64,000 nucleotides of DNA. It comes from Rhypophila decipiens. Lineage: Eukaryota; Ascomycota; Sordariomycetes; Sordariales; Naviculisporaceae. Numbering within the stretch: the stretch's first letter is position 1; each line of letters opens with the position of its first letter. A model generated the notes under the pieces. The model was not told the DNA's origin, made no database searches, and saw nothing but the letters and a program-made list of their open reading frames with translations. Where the stretch lies: assembly GCA_033297075.1 (NCBI GenBank), contig MU858184.1, forward strand, positions 1 to 64,000, written 5' to 3'. The position numbers and the translations under genes are program-made. Shown piece by piece: positions 22,801 through 33,710 of this stretch.

Positions 22801-25216
22801 GCCCGAGGTGGAGTTCATCGGCCACCCACGCAGCCAACAACTCTGCATTGGCCGTGTGAGACAAGACAGGTTGCTCGACAAGGAGCGAGTGGCTCGCTCG
22901 AAGCCCCAACTTCAATTGGAGGAGTGGAACAGCCGAGGGCGGCCTGTGATTCTCGAGATAGGCACGCCCGGCAAGCTGGACACAATACGGTGGGCCGAGG
23001 ATATCGATGTCCTACAGCAGCAGGACCTGGAGGCCGACCATGTTGAAGTCAAAATTTTGGCTTGTCCTCTAGGGCCGGAAGATGTTGCTCTTGCAGGCCA
23101 AAAGACAACAGGAATGGGGCCCGTCTGCGCTGGCATTGTCACACGTACCGGCATAGGGGCGGGCTCACAGGACAACAACGGCCTGGAAGAAATCCAACCG
23201 GGAGATTCAGTCATCATGATCCCCAAGAATGGTGGATGCATGCGAAGTCATGCCCGAGTGCCAACCGACCGAGTCTTCAAAACACCCAGCGGCATACCTT
23301 TGCGGGAGGCGGTTGCTATGCTCGCACCTGGCGCTACATCATATCACTCACTCGTAAACATTGCGCGCCTTCAGGAGGGGGAATCAGTCCTCGTCCACTC
23401 TGCTGCCTCTATTGTCGGTCAGATGATGGTTGCCGTCGCGCAGATGATATGCGGGGCTTCTCAGATATTTGTCACAGTCAGTTCAGAGCAAGCGAAAGCG
23501 CTTCTCCAAGCCGTGTCAGAGCAGCATTTTAACAGCAAGATCCCCGACGACCATATCTTCTTCAGCGGCGATTCCTCTTTTGTGCGGGGCATCCTGCGGC
23601 AGACTTATGGGAAAGGTGTCGACGTCGTCATCAACAACATCAATTCGGAGCAACGACCCGCGATATCACGGTCTAGTTGGGAGTGTCTTGCACCCTATGG
23701 TCGATTCGTCGACATCATTGCATCAAAGGGTTTAGACAAGACTTTGTCCGAGGGTATGCATAGCGCATTGGGCAGTCTGAAGAACCTGACCTATGCGGCC
23801 GTCGACTTACAGCACATCATAAAGAACAATCCCAAGTTGACCAAGCAACTGGTACAGACCATTCTGGACCTCGTCGCGCAGGGCAGGCTGCCCTTGCTCC
23901 CATCGCTACACCAGGTTTATCCTGTCTCCGACACAGAAGAGGCATTGCGTCACCTCCAGCAGCAGCATAAACCAAGTGGCGCCATGACCAAGAGTCATAA
24001 TACCGCTCCCATACTCATCAGCATGGAAAACGGCCAAGATCTCGTGCCCAAGTTTTTGCGGCTGACAAGCACCTGGTCTTTCGACCCCAACGCATCATAC
24101 CTCGTAGCGGGCGGGCTGGGCAGCATCGGTCGAGCTCTCCTGTCGTGGATGGTATCCAGGGGCGCCAAGCATCTCATCGTGCCTTCTCGCTCTGGAGGAC
24201 AAGGCAGCAAAGCAGCTACTGACCTTGTCTCCCGACTAACCAACAAACAAGATGTGACCATATGCGCCCCCAAATGCGACATTTCCTCCCGACACGAACT
24301 CGCCAGCATGCTCGAGGACTGTTCCAAAACCATGCCCCCCATAAAAGGATGCATAAACGCAGCCATGGTTCTCCAAGATGCTATATTCGAGAACATGAGT
24401 TACAGTCAATGGTCCACCACCGTCCGTTCCAAAGTCGACGCGACCTGGAACTTGCACAGCCTTCTACCCAAGACAACGAAGTTTTTTATTCTCTTGTCGT
24501 CATTATCAGGGATCCAAGGAACAATGGGCCAAGCAAACTACGTGGCCGGCTGTGCATTCCAGGATGCCATTGCACAAGCCCGGACGTCGGCAGGATATCG
24601 CAACTCGATCTCGCTTGATTTGGGCTGGGTCCGTCCAACGGGGGACATGGCGGTGCATAATGCGAGTGATATCCTCAAGGTTGTCCCAATCGAGATGGAG
24701 GATCTCATAGCTGTTTTGGAGCACTGCTGTGATCCTGCAAGGGCACAGACTCGAAGCCAGATCCTGGTTGGCGTGACTGTCCATGGCCATTTCGTGGCCA
24801 AGGGTATGACGCCGCCTGCCATGCTGGACACACCTCTTTTTTCTGGGTTTGAGAATGTTCGGTTCAATACTGCCAGCAAGAGCGGCGCCTTGTCGGAACA
24901 TGATGGTCAACCAAGACGAAAGAATTTCGGGGTCTTGTTCAGGCTGGCAGGAGGAGACAATGAGCGGGAGGGAATCACGGTTGCTGCGTTGCAGGATAAA
25001 CTGGCTGACGGGCTTGGGGTCAATCCTGAAGATGTAGATGAGCGCAAGACGCTTTCTGAGTATGGCGTTGACTCGCTCATGGCCGTTGAGCTGCGCAATT
25101 GGATGCGCAAGGATTTTGGCGCGTCTGTGGCTGTCTTTGACATGATGAACGCCGGGAGGAGCATCAAGGGTGTTGCCGGGTTGGTTGTTGAGGCGTCGCC
25201 GGTTGGAAAGACCTAA
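16858..25216 (+). CDS. Highly reducing type I polyketide synthase (KS-AT-DH-MT-ER-KR-ACP)
   Basis: Five exons (16858-17209, 17270-17881, 17942-18032, 18114-18270, 18338-25216) give 2696 residues; all introns (60, 60, 81, 67 bp) are in the KS and frame-consistent. [17 protein letters not shown] and NIGHLEGA, so Cys and both His are present. [14 protein letters not shown] near 605 and GHSSGE near 691. DH: His in [12 protein letters not shown] near 1044 and Asp in HPAVLDAA near 1233. Methyltransferase: EIGAGTGG near 1530. ER: from about 1970, cofactor segment HSAASIVGQ near 2090, where the usual GGVG is changed. KR: GGLGSIG near 2329 and GQANYVAG near 2467. ACP: GVDSL near 2646. It should build a reduced, C-methylated chain from malonyl-CoA and SAM. 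There is no thioesterase or reductase domain, so release needs a partner. Product unknown. Confidence 0.95.
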
Positions 25217-26063
25217 TGGTGGTTGTATGTTCACTGTGTTGCCTTTAATGTGCTTTTGTTTGGGTCTTGTCAAGGGTTCTTGTTGATTTTCTCTGTCTCA
25301 TGTCCAGGCTCGAGATCATGTAGACGGTTACGTTCTACAACAGGGACTACTCGTCAAAAGCGCCTAATATACAGGCACTAGTCCTCTCGTATACAGGCAC
25401 CACTCTTGTAGAATACATGCAGCGAAGAAGAAGAGAGCACACGAGTTTCTGGCTTCGCTGGGGGTGATGAAGGAAGTTGCAGTTCGCTAGGAAAGCATCA
25501 GCTGATGATGTAATCAAGATTCCACTGTATTCAACGTAGGTAGCTTTTGAGCACACAAAGTGACTGGATGTCGGCCATAGCACTGAACACTATACACGAT
25601 ACGGAGTAATGAATCGGAATTTTAATTCCGGCGTGCGTAAACTATCCTTGGACTCTCGTCGTTCGTAGGCTCACTCACGGAGGTCAACATGTCGCGATAG
25701 TGGTTGTAACTGGCGAGCTTGAGCGCCGGGTAGAGCTTTGCCATTTGAATCTGGGCATCTTCTAACCTGCCAGACAAAGGAGGAGAAATGGCTGTATGAT
25801 GTTGGAGGATGAATACGGGGTACTCGTACTGGCCCCACTTAACGCCCCACTCATTACCGCCTGCGGCCCGTCTTGGCTTGCGTGTCAGACCCACTATTGT
25901 CTTGCAGGGGGACCTAATCTTACAGGCATCAACACCAAATTCTTTGACTGTGAATCGACGACCATCTCTCCGCCATCCGACGAGCGAGTTGCACACGGAC
26001 GACGATCACACCAGCAATGAGCCTCGGTCGAAACCGACACATTCCACATCTCTCCCGGCGGTG
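25217..26063. other. Intergenic, right edge of the cluster
   Basis: 847 bp after the PKS stop. A 124-codon minus-strand frame at 25622-25996 has no recognisable family feature and is not called. No repeat or RNA seen. Confidence 0.4.
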
Positions 26064-27572
26064 ATGAGGTTAAGTCTCCAATCGGCCGTGGCGCTCGCAT
26101 CGACCCCCGCGGTTCGGGCCGTCGCGCTCAGCGCCATCGTCTGGGTCTCGCTCTTTGTCTACTCGCACTGGGTCCTCTGGCGAAATCCGCACAGCGCCTA
26201 CTTCCACAGCGACAACATTTACGACCTCGATTACTCCGTCGTGCGCCAAAACGCCGGGCGCGAATATTTACAACAATTCTCGAACCCCTCGGCGAATACG
26301 AGCGATGTCCGACTCCACGCGAGCGAGAACCCAGCCCTCTGCGTGGCCTTTGCGACGGTAGCGCGCGACCACCCCGACGCGGCGCGATATTTCTCGGATA
26401 GCATCGGGTCGCTGCTTGCCGGACTGTCGCCGCAGGAACGCGCTTCGTTCAACTTGACGGTGTTATTCGCCAATTTGGATCCGAACAAACATAGGGATTG
26501 GAATGCGCCCTGGGTGTCGGCCTTGATCGACCATGCGGCTGGGTACGAGGGGATCTCTGACGCGGAGAGGGCCGAGCTTCGGCGATTAGAAGAAGCGCGT
26601 GATTTCCAGAGAAAGGGCGTGCTGGATTATATCTACCTGCTGGATCAGTGTTATCACTCGACCAGGGCGCCGTTTATTGCCGTCTTTGAAGATGATGTTA
26701 TTTTCGCCGCGGATTGGCTTGCCCGGACGCTGGTGGGATTACAGACGCTTGCCTTGCCGAGGGAAGATCATGTCATCCAGGCTGCGCCGGTTGATCAGAC
26801 ACCCTGGCTTTACTTGCGGCTGTTTTACACCGAGACGTTTATGATGTGGGAGGGCGACGATGACTGGCTATATGGGAACATGTACCTCACATTTGCGATT
26901 GTCTCGTTCACGACGGCGACGGTCCTGTTGCTGGTGCGGTATATGCTACTTCAGAGGGGCAGTCAGGGACTGCCGTCTCATTCGACCAAGAGCTGGACAT
27001 TGGGATTGCGACTGGATATACCCACCATAGCGGCTGCATCGCTGGTCATCGCCCCGGCCTTTCTGGCTTTGTTCTTCATGGCCGGAAAGTACAGTTTACC
27101 GCTGTATTCTCTCCGTCGCGAAGGGGATCCGACACGACCCAGCAGACTTGCCGATGCGGGTGTCTATCCGATGGACAAGCACGGTTGCTGTACTCAAGGA
27201 TTGGTCTTTGACAGGAACCAAGTTCCGGGGCTGATCAATCGACTGAGAACGCTGGGGAGGGGGCAAACGGATTGGATGATTGAGGAGTATGCTACTGATG
27301 TCCCGCTCAAGAGGTTCGCCTTGGGCGACCAGGTGTTGCAGCATGTCGGACTGATAAGTAGTCGCGGCATGAAGAGCGTTAATGCGCAGAGTGTTTACGC
27401 GTTTTACTTTGAAGAAAAGAGGGAAGAGGAGGTCAAGGCGAAGCAGGAGAAGGCCCTCAGGGGTGTGGATTGGGCTGTTTTTAGGGCTTTGGAGCCCGAG
27501 GGAGTTGCTGATTCGGGGAGAGGAGCTGATGGGTTGAAGCAAGGGCTGGGCATATTGCCACCTCTACGGTGA
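26064..27572 (+). CDS. PGAP4/TMEM246-like GPI-glycan glycosyltransferase
   Basis: Single-exon membrane protein of 502 residues from ATG 26064 (the frame stays open upstream, but the N-terminal anchor starts here). A signal-anchor helix lies at about residues 15-35. A GT-A-type catalytic half follows with FEDDVIFA near 209 as the DXD-like metal site. Two closely spaced helices at about 275-297 and 322-342 interrupt the transferase domain. Then come GVYPMDKHGCCTQG and WMIEEYA, with a lysine/glutamate-rich tail. An internal tandem membrane insert in the GT domain is the hallmark of PGAP4, which adds a side-chain sugar to GPI anchors in the Golgi. It is a conserved gene flanking the metabolite cluster, probably not part of it. 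Specific substrate in fungi is not known from the sequence. Confidence 0.75.
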   Translation: MRLSLQSAVALASTPAVRAVALSAIVWVSLFVYSHWVLWRNPHSAYFHSDNIYDLDYSVVRQNAGREYLQQFSNPSANTSDVRLHASENPALCVAFATVARDHPDAARYFSDSIGSLLAGLSPQERASFNLTVLFANLDPNKHRDWNAPWVSALIDHAAGYEGISDAERAELRRLEEARDFQRKGVLDYIYLLDQCYHSTRAPFIAVFEDDVIFAADWLARTLVGLQTLALPREDHVIQAAPVDQTPWLYLRLFYTETFMMWEGDDDWLYGNMYLTFAIVSFTTATVLLLVRYMLLQRGSQGLPSHSTKSWTLGLRLDIPTIAAASLVIAPAFLALFFMAGKYSLPLYSLRREGDPTRPSRLADAGVYPMDKHGCCTQGLVFDRNQVPGLINRLRTLGRGQTDWMIEEYATDVPLKRFALGDQVLQHVGLISSRGMKSVNAQSVYAFYFEEKREEEVKAKQEKALRGVDWAVFRALEPEGVADSGRGADGLKQGLGILPPLR

Positions 27573-27958
27573 ATCCAGATAGTGTGATGATGATTGGAAA
27601 GAGGTATTGTTAGATACTGTACATGTATATATTAGACGGATCGGTATTAGGCGTTTAGGCATGTCTGGTGGTTATGATAAACCTTTACATAGTCGGGTCT
27701 GGAAAGGAACAAATGGTACATTGGATAACACACCACATGCAAGAGTTAAAATGAGTCCGCACGTGACATTTTCAATGAGCCTCGGAAATAATCACTACCG
27801 GTACACGTGTACCCTCTGTCGATGCAGATGAGGCACAGCATGATCATCTTATCCGGTGACTGTGATGATCACACATATCATTGCACGAAAATCGAGCTAA
27901 ACACCACACGGTTCTTATCCACGCTTCAGCTCTATTCGGAGACGAAAGCGGGCACATT
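27573..27958. other. Intergenic spacer
   Basis: 386 bp between same-direction genes; presumed promoter of the P-loop protein gene. Nothing else seen. Confidence 0.4.
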
Positions 27959-28765
27959 ATGGCAACTGCATATCCAGCGCAACAACCGCCAGCTTCGAAG
28001 AAGGACAGCACAGCCGATGCCAGTGTCAGCAACAGTGGCGAGTGTTTCGTCGTCCTCTTGAGCGGAACCCACGTCACCGGCAAAGAGACCATCGCTTTCT
28101 CGTTAGCTCAATCACTTCAATGCCAATGGATCAAAGGCGAAGCTGCCCATGCGGCCGCGAACTTTGGTGCACGAGCTCAAGCGTCCAAGGGGCCTGGGTA
28201 TGACTATCATGATGTCTTTCAACGGATATGGCTCGCCAAGATGCGCAGATTTGGGTTGGAGATACCTCCTCTATCAACCATCCAGACCGATCAGGATGGT
28301 GATGGTATGAGAGCGGCGGCAACTGCAAACAAGACGCAAGAGATCGAGATATCTGCAGGTGGATCAGGTCCAGATACTCGACACCAGGACCACACGTTGA
28401 AAGGGAAGGGGAAGTGTCTGGCTGTTATAACGATATACGCGACTCGCTATCCCGCGAGGGAGGCCTTTCGTTCTGTTTTGGCCAAGCATTTTGTCAGGCC
28501 GATATTTGCGATTCTACAAATCACCAAGGAGACACTAAGCGGACGGACGCTCGGCGCAGAGGAGGCTGGCTTGGCGAACTGGATCATGCGCGAGAAGGAA
28601 AAGGATATTGAACGGCCGGGGGAAGTCGAGTTGCTGGATGGATCTGGACAAGACCAAAGCGAGAGCGGGCGGGATATTGTGATGGTGGAGTCAGACGATG
28701 GACGGAGCGTGGATGAGCTGTTTCGCTTTATCTTGAAGGGCGTCCAAGGCATAATGTCGAGTTGA
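27959..28765 (+). CDS. P-loop kinase-like conserved hypothetical protein
   Basis: Single-exon frame of 268 residues from ATG 27959; a longer reading from a TTG upstream is unlikely. After a low-complexity start, the segment VVLLSGTHVTGKETIAFSLA near residues 31-50 is a nucleotide-binding P-loop of the small-molecule kinase type, but the Ser/Thr that normally follows the lysine is Glu. Later conserved-looking blocks are KGEAAHAAANFGARAQ, YDYHDVFQRIW, and FAILQITKETLSGRTLGAEE. The middle, around residues 120-160, is variable and disordered. The arrangement resembles fungal gluconokinase-like or shikimate-kinase-like hypothetical proteins. No signal or membrane segment is seen. The function is unknown; loss of the Mg-binding hydroxyl suggests altered nucleotide use. 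Confidence 0.65.
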   Translation: MATAYPAQQPPASKKDSTADASVSNSGECFVVLLSGTHVTGKETIAFSLAQSLQCQWIKGEAAHAAANFGARAQASKGPGYDYHDVFQRIWLAKMRRFGLEIPPLSTIQTDQDGDGMRAAATANKTQEIEISAGGSGPDTRHQDHTLKGKGKCLAVITIYATRYPAREAFRSVLAKHFVRPIFAILQITKETLSGRTLGAEEAGLANWIMREKEKDIERPGEVELLDGSGQDQSESGRDIVMVESDDGRSVDELFRFILKGVQGIMSS

Positions 28766-30014
28766 GCCGAGTTCAGCGCCAAGGGGACAATGTCATTCAT
28801 GTCATAAGATACAGTCACTCGAGATCAGGGTTGTGTGGATATCTTACGTACTACCTGCTCATATTGGAGAGTCTCAGCCACGGGGGCATAGTGAGCGGAA
28901 GCACCCGCTGCCATTTGCTTCCGAGTGACCCGGGATCTGGAATGAGTTACCGCCTTTGGCTTCCTGCTCAGCTTATGGGAATCGCATATCTGTAGGGCGT
29001 CAGCGCAGGGCTTGTCCCACTCAGCTCAAGGTCTGACCACCCAAGAACCAGGGACATGCCCGAAAGAGGAAACCGGTCAGTAATCGGCTCGCATCCGCGC
29101 AGCAAGGCCCATGGTTGACAAAAGCCTTTGGTAAGCCCCCACGCCGCTGATGTGCACCGGCGAGGCAAAGCACAATACGACTGGGATTGGGCCCATCAAA
29201 TAAGATGAACATCCAGACTTGTTGACCGTACACGCAGGGTCTCAATCTGATGTGATTGGACAGCTAAGCAGTCCCTGTGATCCGAATGACGTTTTGTTCT
29301 GGTTCTCGTGCTTGACCTATCTGACCACCAGATATCAGAAGAACCATGCAATTACCAGTTACCAGGTTGAGATTTCGTGTCGTACAGCAGTTCGACCGCA
29401 GAGAAGCATTCAACGCATCTTGCTCTGCCTCCCGTGCCTCTGTGATACGAGCCCTTACTCAGCCCTGTCGACTTCTGTTCAAGGAAAGATGCCCTCACCG
29501 ACATTGCATTGACATCACCAACATGAATCAGGGCAATACACCGACGGCCAGTCAGCCTGCCTTACCACAAGCAGGTAGAAAAATGTTGATCCTGGACGGC
29601 ACTTCGGACCGTGGGCCAGGTCTACACCTAACCTTTCAACACCGCCATGGAGTTTATCAAAACAAATCGAGACGGCCCGGGATACTAGGGTCAAACAAAG
29701 AAACACCGTGAGGCCGAACGGTTTTCACACCACCGTGCTTGGCCGTCACCATGGAAGGAGTCCCGAATATCCGTCTTCGCGCCAAGCAGAAACTTGAAGT
29801 GGCATTGTTGGGTCATGAGCATGAGTAAAGCATCTTCTCGAGCAGGATGCAAGTTGTAATGCGTATAGATTAAACGAGAGCGAGGAGATGACCATGTATA
29901 AATACTGGGCTTGATTCCATCTTCTGGAGTTGAAATCCATCACCATCAGCCAGCTCAACAACACAATCACAAACAAAACCCTTTTCTCCAAGACAACAAA
30001 AACCAACCATCAGA
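28766..30014. other. Intergenic, 1.25 kb
   Basis: No coding region could be supported; open frames here are short and lack family features. The right end is the promoter of the small secreted protein gene, with a TATA box. Confidence 0.4.
29897..29904 (+). promoter_or_regulatory. TATA box of small secreted protein gene
   Basis: tataaata, 111 bp before the ATG at 30015. Confidence 0.5.
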
Positions 30015-30383
30015 ATGGTCAGCTTCACCCAAGTCGTCCTCGCCGTCGCGGCCACCGCCCTCACTGGCGCCAACGCTTTCACCAAGCCATGCCGCTATCC
30101 CTATGACAACTGCGGCTGGGTCCTGGCCAGCTCTACCTATGGTATGTAAAACATAAACCAACGAGGAGCGGATTAGAGACCTGTCGGAAGATGCTAACAG
30201 AATCGTACCAAAGGCTATACCTATGCCGAGCTCCAGGCTGCTGCCAACACCACTGACGGCTCCAAGATCTATGATGCTCTCTACAGCTGCGGCCCCAACG
30301 GCCAGATCACCTACAGCCAGTGGTGCCTCGGCGCTGGAAAGTGCGAGACAGGCATTGTCCCCAACGACAACTGCCATGCTTAG
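30015..30383 (+). CDS. Small secreted cysteine-containing protein
   Basis: Two exons, 30015-30141 and 30214-30383 (72-bp intron, gctaac branch site), give 98 residues. A classic signal peptide (VVLAVAATALTGANA) is followed by a mature part of about 77 residues with six cysteines (PCRYPYDNCGW, LYSCGPNG, QWCLGAGKCE, DNCHA), all able to form three disulfides. The segment after the intron (YTYAELQAAAN, DALYSC) resembles small secreted fungal proteins with an Asn/Gly-rich repeat found in many plant-associated ascomycetes. Strong TATA box and short intron fit an inducible, highly expressed gene. It may be an effector or antimicrobial peptide; no function can be read from the sequence. Confidence 0.8.
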
Positions 30384-30774
30384 ATTAGCTGATGGAGGCC
30401 CAAGATCAGGGGCTGAGACTCGGATGGGGTGGGTAAGGTGATATTGTGAGGAGAATGAACACCAACGGACTGGAGTACCCGGGTTTCGATTTGGAGTTTG
30501 ATCGCACTTTTAGTCTACACCTACAAGTATACTACAATAGAATCAGCTGGCCGGCTAAACATGTTTCAATCCTACCCATATGTGAAATCTGATCACGACA
30601 AATTGGAAAACCCGCCATAAGACGGGTAAAAGAAAATGGCAACCAAATTGGCGTAAATTGCTTCGTACATGATACAGGTATGCAATAATTTCTTTATACT
30701 ATATATTTTTTGAGCCTCACCTCAACGTTGTTTACTAGGCATTGAAAGTAGTTCTTTGGTAAATAGCATAAACC
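30384..30774. other. Convergent 3' spacer
   Basis: 391 bp, AT-rich toward the right, between convergent genes; nothing else seen. Confidence 0.4.
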
Positions 30775-33710
30775 TCAACCTGTAGCTCCGAATGATATCA
30801 GTACTGCTCTGACATGGTCACTAACGGCATGCTGCAATGCTGTTTGGCCATAGTCATCTTTAGCCCTGAAATCAGCCCCGGCGCCCAAAAGGACGCGAAC
30901 ATTCTCCCAGAGACCTAGACGAGCGGCGATCATCAGAGGCGTTTGGCCTTTCCCATCTCCAACGTCAACGCTCGCTCGGAGATTAACCAATCGTTTTATT
31001 TGAAGTGGGCCCTGTGGCCCTTCCACTGCATAATGTAACGATGTCCGGCCCTTGCGACATCTTGCCTCAATATCAGCCCCACATCGGAGAAGGATTCTCC
31101 AAATGTGATCATGGCCCTGCTTAACAGCCTTGATCCATGGTGTCTGGTGTTGCAAGTTGACGCAGTTCACCTTTGCTCCGTATGTGAGCAGCTGTTGAAC
31201 AATAGTTGTATGTCCCTTTGCCGCCGCATGGTGTAAGGCCGTCTGACCCATTTTATCCGAGGCATTGATGTCGACTCCGTAATCGAAAAGTACCTGGACA
31301 ACCTCTGTATAGCCTCGCCTCGCAGCTTCTATCAAGGGGGTCCATTGTACCTCAGGGTAGCTCCCCCCCTCCATATTGGCGCTAACATCCAGCAATTGCT
31401 TTACAACGCAGACATCTCCAGTAGCAACGGCATTGAATAAGGGTGGGAGTGTGGTCCTCTTCGAAAGCAGTCGCGCGATTGACTCGTGGCCATCCCTCAT
31501 AGCAATAGATAGAGGCTTGTGGCCTTTTGCATTCTTGGCGTCTCGGTCTGCCCCGTTTTCAAGCAGTAACTGTACCATTGGCAAGTTACCTTGGTGTGAA
31601 GCTATTGTCAGAGGTGTCTCCTTACCATACATGGGTTCGCTGACGTTAGCCCCCCGTTCAATAAGGTTGCGAACGATGCCCTCATGTCCAAGTGTGATAG
31701 CTAATAGGAGGGGCGTACCCCATCTCTTAGGGTATGGCTCGTGCACTATGGCACCAGAGTTGAGTAAGACACGTGTGGTCGACTCATGACCGCCCTGTAT
31801 AGCTAGGGAAAGGGATGTATCGCCTGTTATGTTCCGGATATTGACGTCAGCGCCTTTGGATAGAAAGTAGCGTACACTATCGTCATATCCGTTTGCGGCA
31901 GCAATGCGTAGCAACACTCCTAACCATCGCATATCGTTCTCGTGATACCGAAGAATAACACGTTCCATGTCCTCGGTCCCGGTTGGTGTTATATCACTAG
32001 GTGTCTTGCCACGGGCGGGGAATTTGCCCAACGCTGAGTCGAATATTCCGAGTAAACCCGACAATGTTTCGTCCAGTTGAAGACCATTCCCAGCATAATC
32101 AAGTATTATTGCCGCGTTAGCAAATCGGGTAAGCCTGTCCAAATTATGTTGCGGTAGACTATTGGTGTCGATTTCCCCTGAGCCATCATTGCGGATTGTT
32201 TTGGTTGTGGTCAATCTCGTCTTCACGAAATCTTCGAACCTGACCTCGGGAAGCTGACCTGGGACATGTGTTGACCAGTGCCAAACAAGCAAAAGGTCAT
32301 AGGGAAACCCTTTTCTTGAAAACCAGAACTCATCTTTAGCCGCCGCCAAATGTTTCGACAAAGGAATTGTAGTGCTGATAATAGTCGAATAGTCCTGGTA
32401 TGGCCTAACAATTGTTGCCCGTGGCGGCCCTCGCAGCTTACAGATGATATCTCCTCTCTGTACCAGTGTCGATTCTGATTGCTCGAGTGTGACAGTTTAC
32501 TCAACTGCTCCGTCGCTGCGATTCCATCTTAAATAAGGACCGCGGTGATCCCTATTGACATGCACTACCGTTCCCAATACATAGCACTCTGCTTTTATGA
32601 CAGCTGCTTCGATCCCATCCCATGTCTCCACGGAGACAAGCTCACCGGAGAGACAAAATCTGACCACTTTGTTCAATACTTCCCCCCACGAAATGTCATA
32701 GTCGGCCAGCAAGCTTGCCTCGCCGGGGTCATCAGAGGTCATTCCAAGCAGGGCGTAAACCTTGTCGAGTGGATTGGTCGCTTTGCGAGTGCGGAACATG
32801 TCGAGTAATCCACACAAAGGGCCGATCGAGAGTGAAAACGGGCTGTTTGATTGTAATTGACGTGGATCACGAGACCGGAAGATCGCATCACGGATGAGGT
32901 AAGTGGCGGACGAAACAAGGCTAAACAGGTCTTGTCTCCGGGACAGCGGACCACGAAACTTGTCAAGACCTAGACAGAAGGGGAATCCATCTAACTCGGC
33001 ACGGCCGCATTTGATAAGGACTTGTCTGGCTGCTGCAACTTCTTGGAGGACCTGCCGGGAGAAAATTAAATTGTGGTGTAAGTTCATAATTCCTGTAATG
33101 CTGAGGATTTTGGGTCTCTGGATACAGGAGGAGCGGATTATTCTCTTACCCAAATACGCTCAAACCACGGATGTTCGAGCAAGTTGAGAACCCCTTCCGG
33201 CAGGTCGTCATGTTCCTTGTCCACATGAACAATGTTGTCTTCCATGTCGTTTTGCGCAGCAGCCACCCTGATACCCTCCAGGGCTTTGTCAGTCGAACCA
33301 TCAGCTGCGGCCTCGCCAAGCCAAAGAATCACACGATTCGCCATGGCATAAATCCGGGCCATGTTCTGGACTTGATGGCCTTTTTCGCCATGGTTGTCCT
33401 GATTAATGCAGATGGCGTCGATCCATAGAAATCTTGGCAAGAAGGGACTGCGGAGGTGGTGCAGTGCGGCATGGAGATTGGCCCCGACGCCATATTCGCA
33501 ATCGTCGATGAAAATCGTATGAGTCTTCTCATCCGATCCCCAAACATATGACAGAGCCTCGAAGAGATGGATTGACGGAGAGCCTAACAGGGGCATGTGA
33601 GCGAGATTGCACCTTATCGGCCGGTTCGGATCCTCCGGGTTCGGATCAGGTGAAAGCTGCATCAAGCGGATGCTCCCTTCATCGAGAGGCCGATGTTGAT
33701 ACGGTGCCAT
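30775..33710 (-). pseudogene. HET-domain ankyrin-repeat protein, interrupted by in-frame TAA
   Basis: Two exons, 33710-33150 and 33051-30775 (98-bp intron, GTAAGA donor, splice in ...ERIW|VLQEV). The first 370 residues hold a complete HET domain: FEALSYVWGS, FLWIDAICINQDN, NRVILWLGE, VLQEV and NPLDKVYALLGM. A TAA at 32499-32497 (codon 372) stops the frame, yet the same frame continues with the expected HET-family sequence (LVQRGDIICKLRG, then FPYDLLLVW). It then runs into about eleven ankyrin repeats to the natural stop at 30775, for 945 codons in all. A CAA to TAA change would explain the break and matches the RIP base preference. A 26-bp intron over the stop is too short. So either this is a recent null allele of an allorecognition gene, or a shortened HET-only protein is made. 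Cause and effect are inferred. Confidence 0.75.

Larger units (their letters stand above)
2039..25216. other. Candidate HR-PKS / aldoxime-nitrile biosynthetic gene cluster
   Basis: Seven genes with secondary-metabolism character lie side by side: Zn2Cys6 regulator (-), ACS-type MFS transporter (-), MBL-fold hydrolase (+), Baeyer-Villiger monooxygenase (+), aldoxime dehydratase (-), nitrilase (-) and HR-PKS (+). The left flank is a HET gene and the right flank a conserved GPI-glycosyltransferase gene, which makes natural limits. That each protein belongs to its family is visible from motifs; that the genes form one pathway is inferred from position only. Confidence 0.6.

Noticed and set aside
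24506..25273. 255-codon minus-strand frame opposite the PKS ACP region
   Set aside because: Lies wholly opposite a motif-verified PKS domain and shows no family feature; a shadow frame.
25622..25996. 124-codon minus-strand frame between PKS and PGAP4-like gene
   Set aside because: No recognisable motif, no promoter sign, overlaps the 5' side of the next gene; too little support.
32474..32499. Tiny 26-bp intron removing the TAA in the HET-ankyrin gene
   Set aside because: Below the minimum size of fungal introns and no branch site; a nonsense change is simpler.
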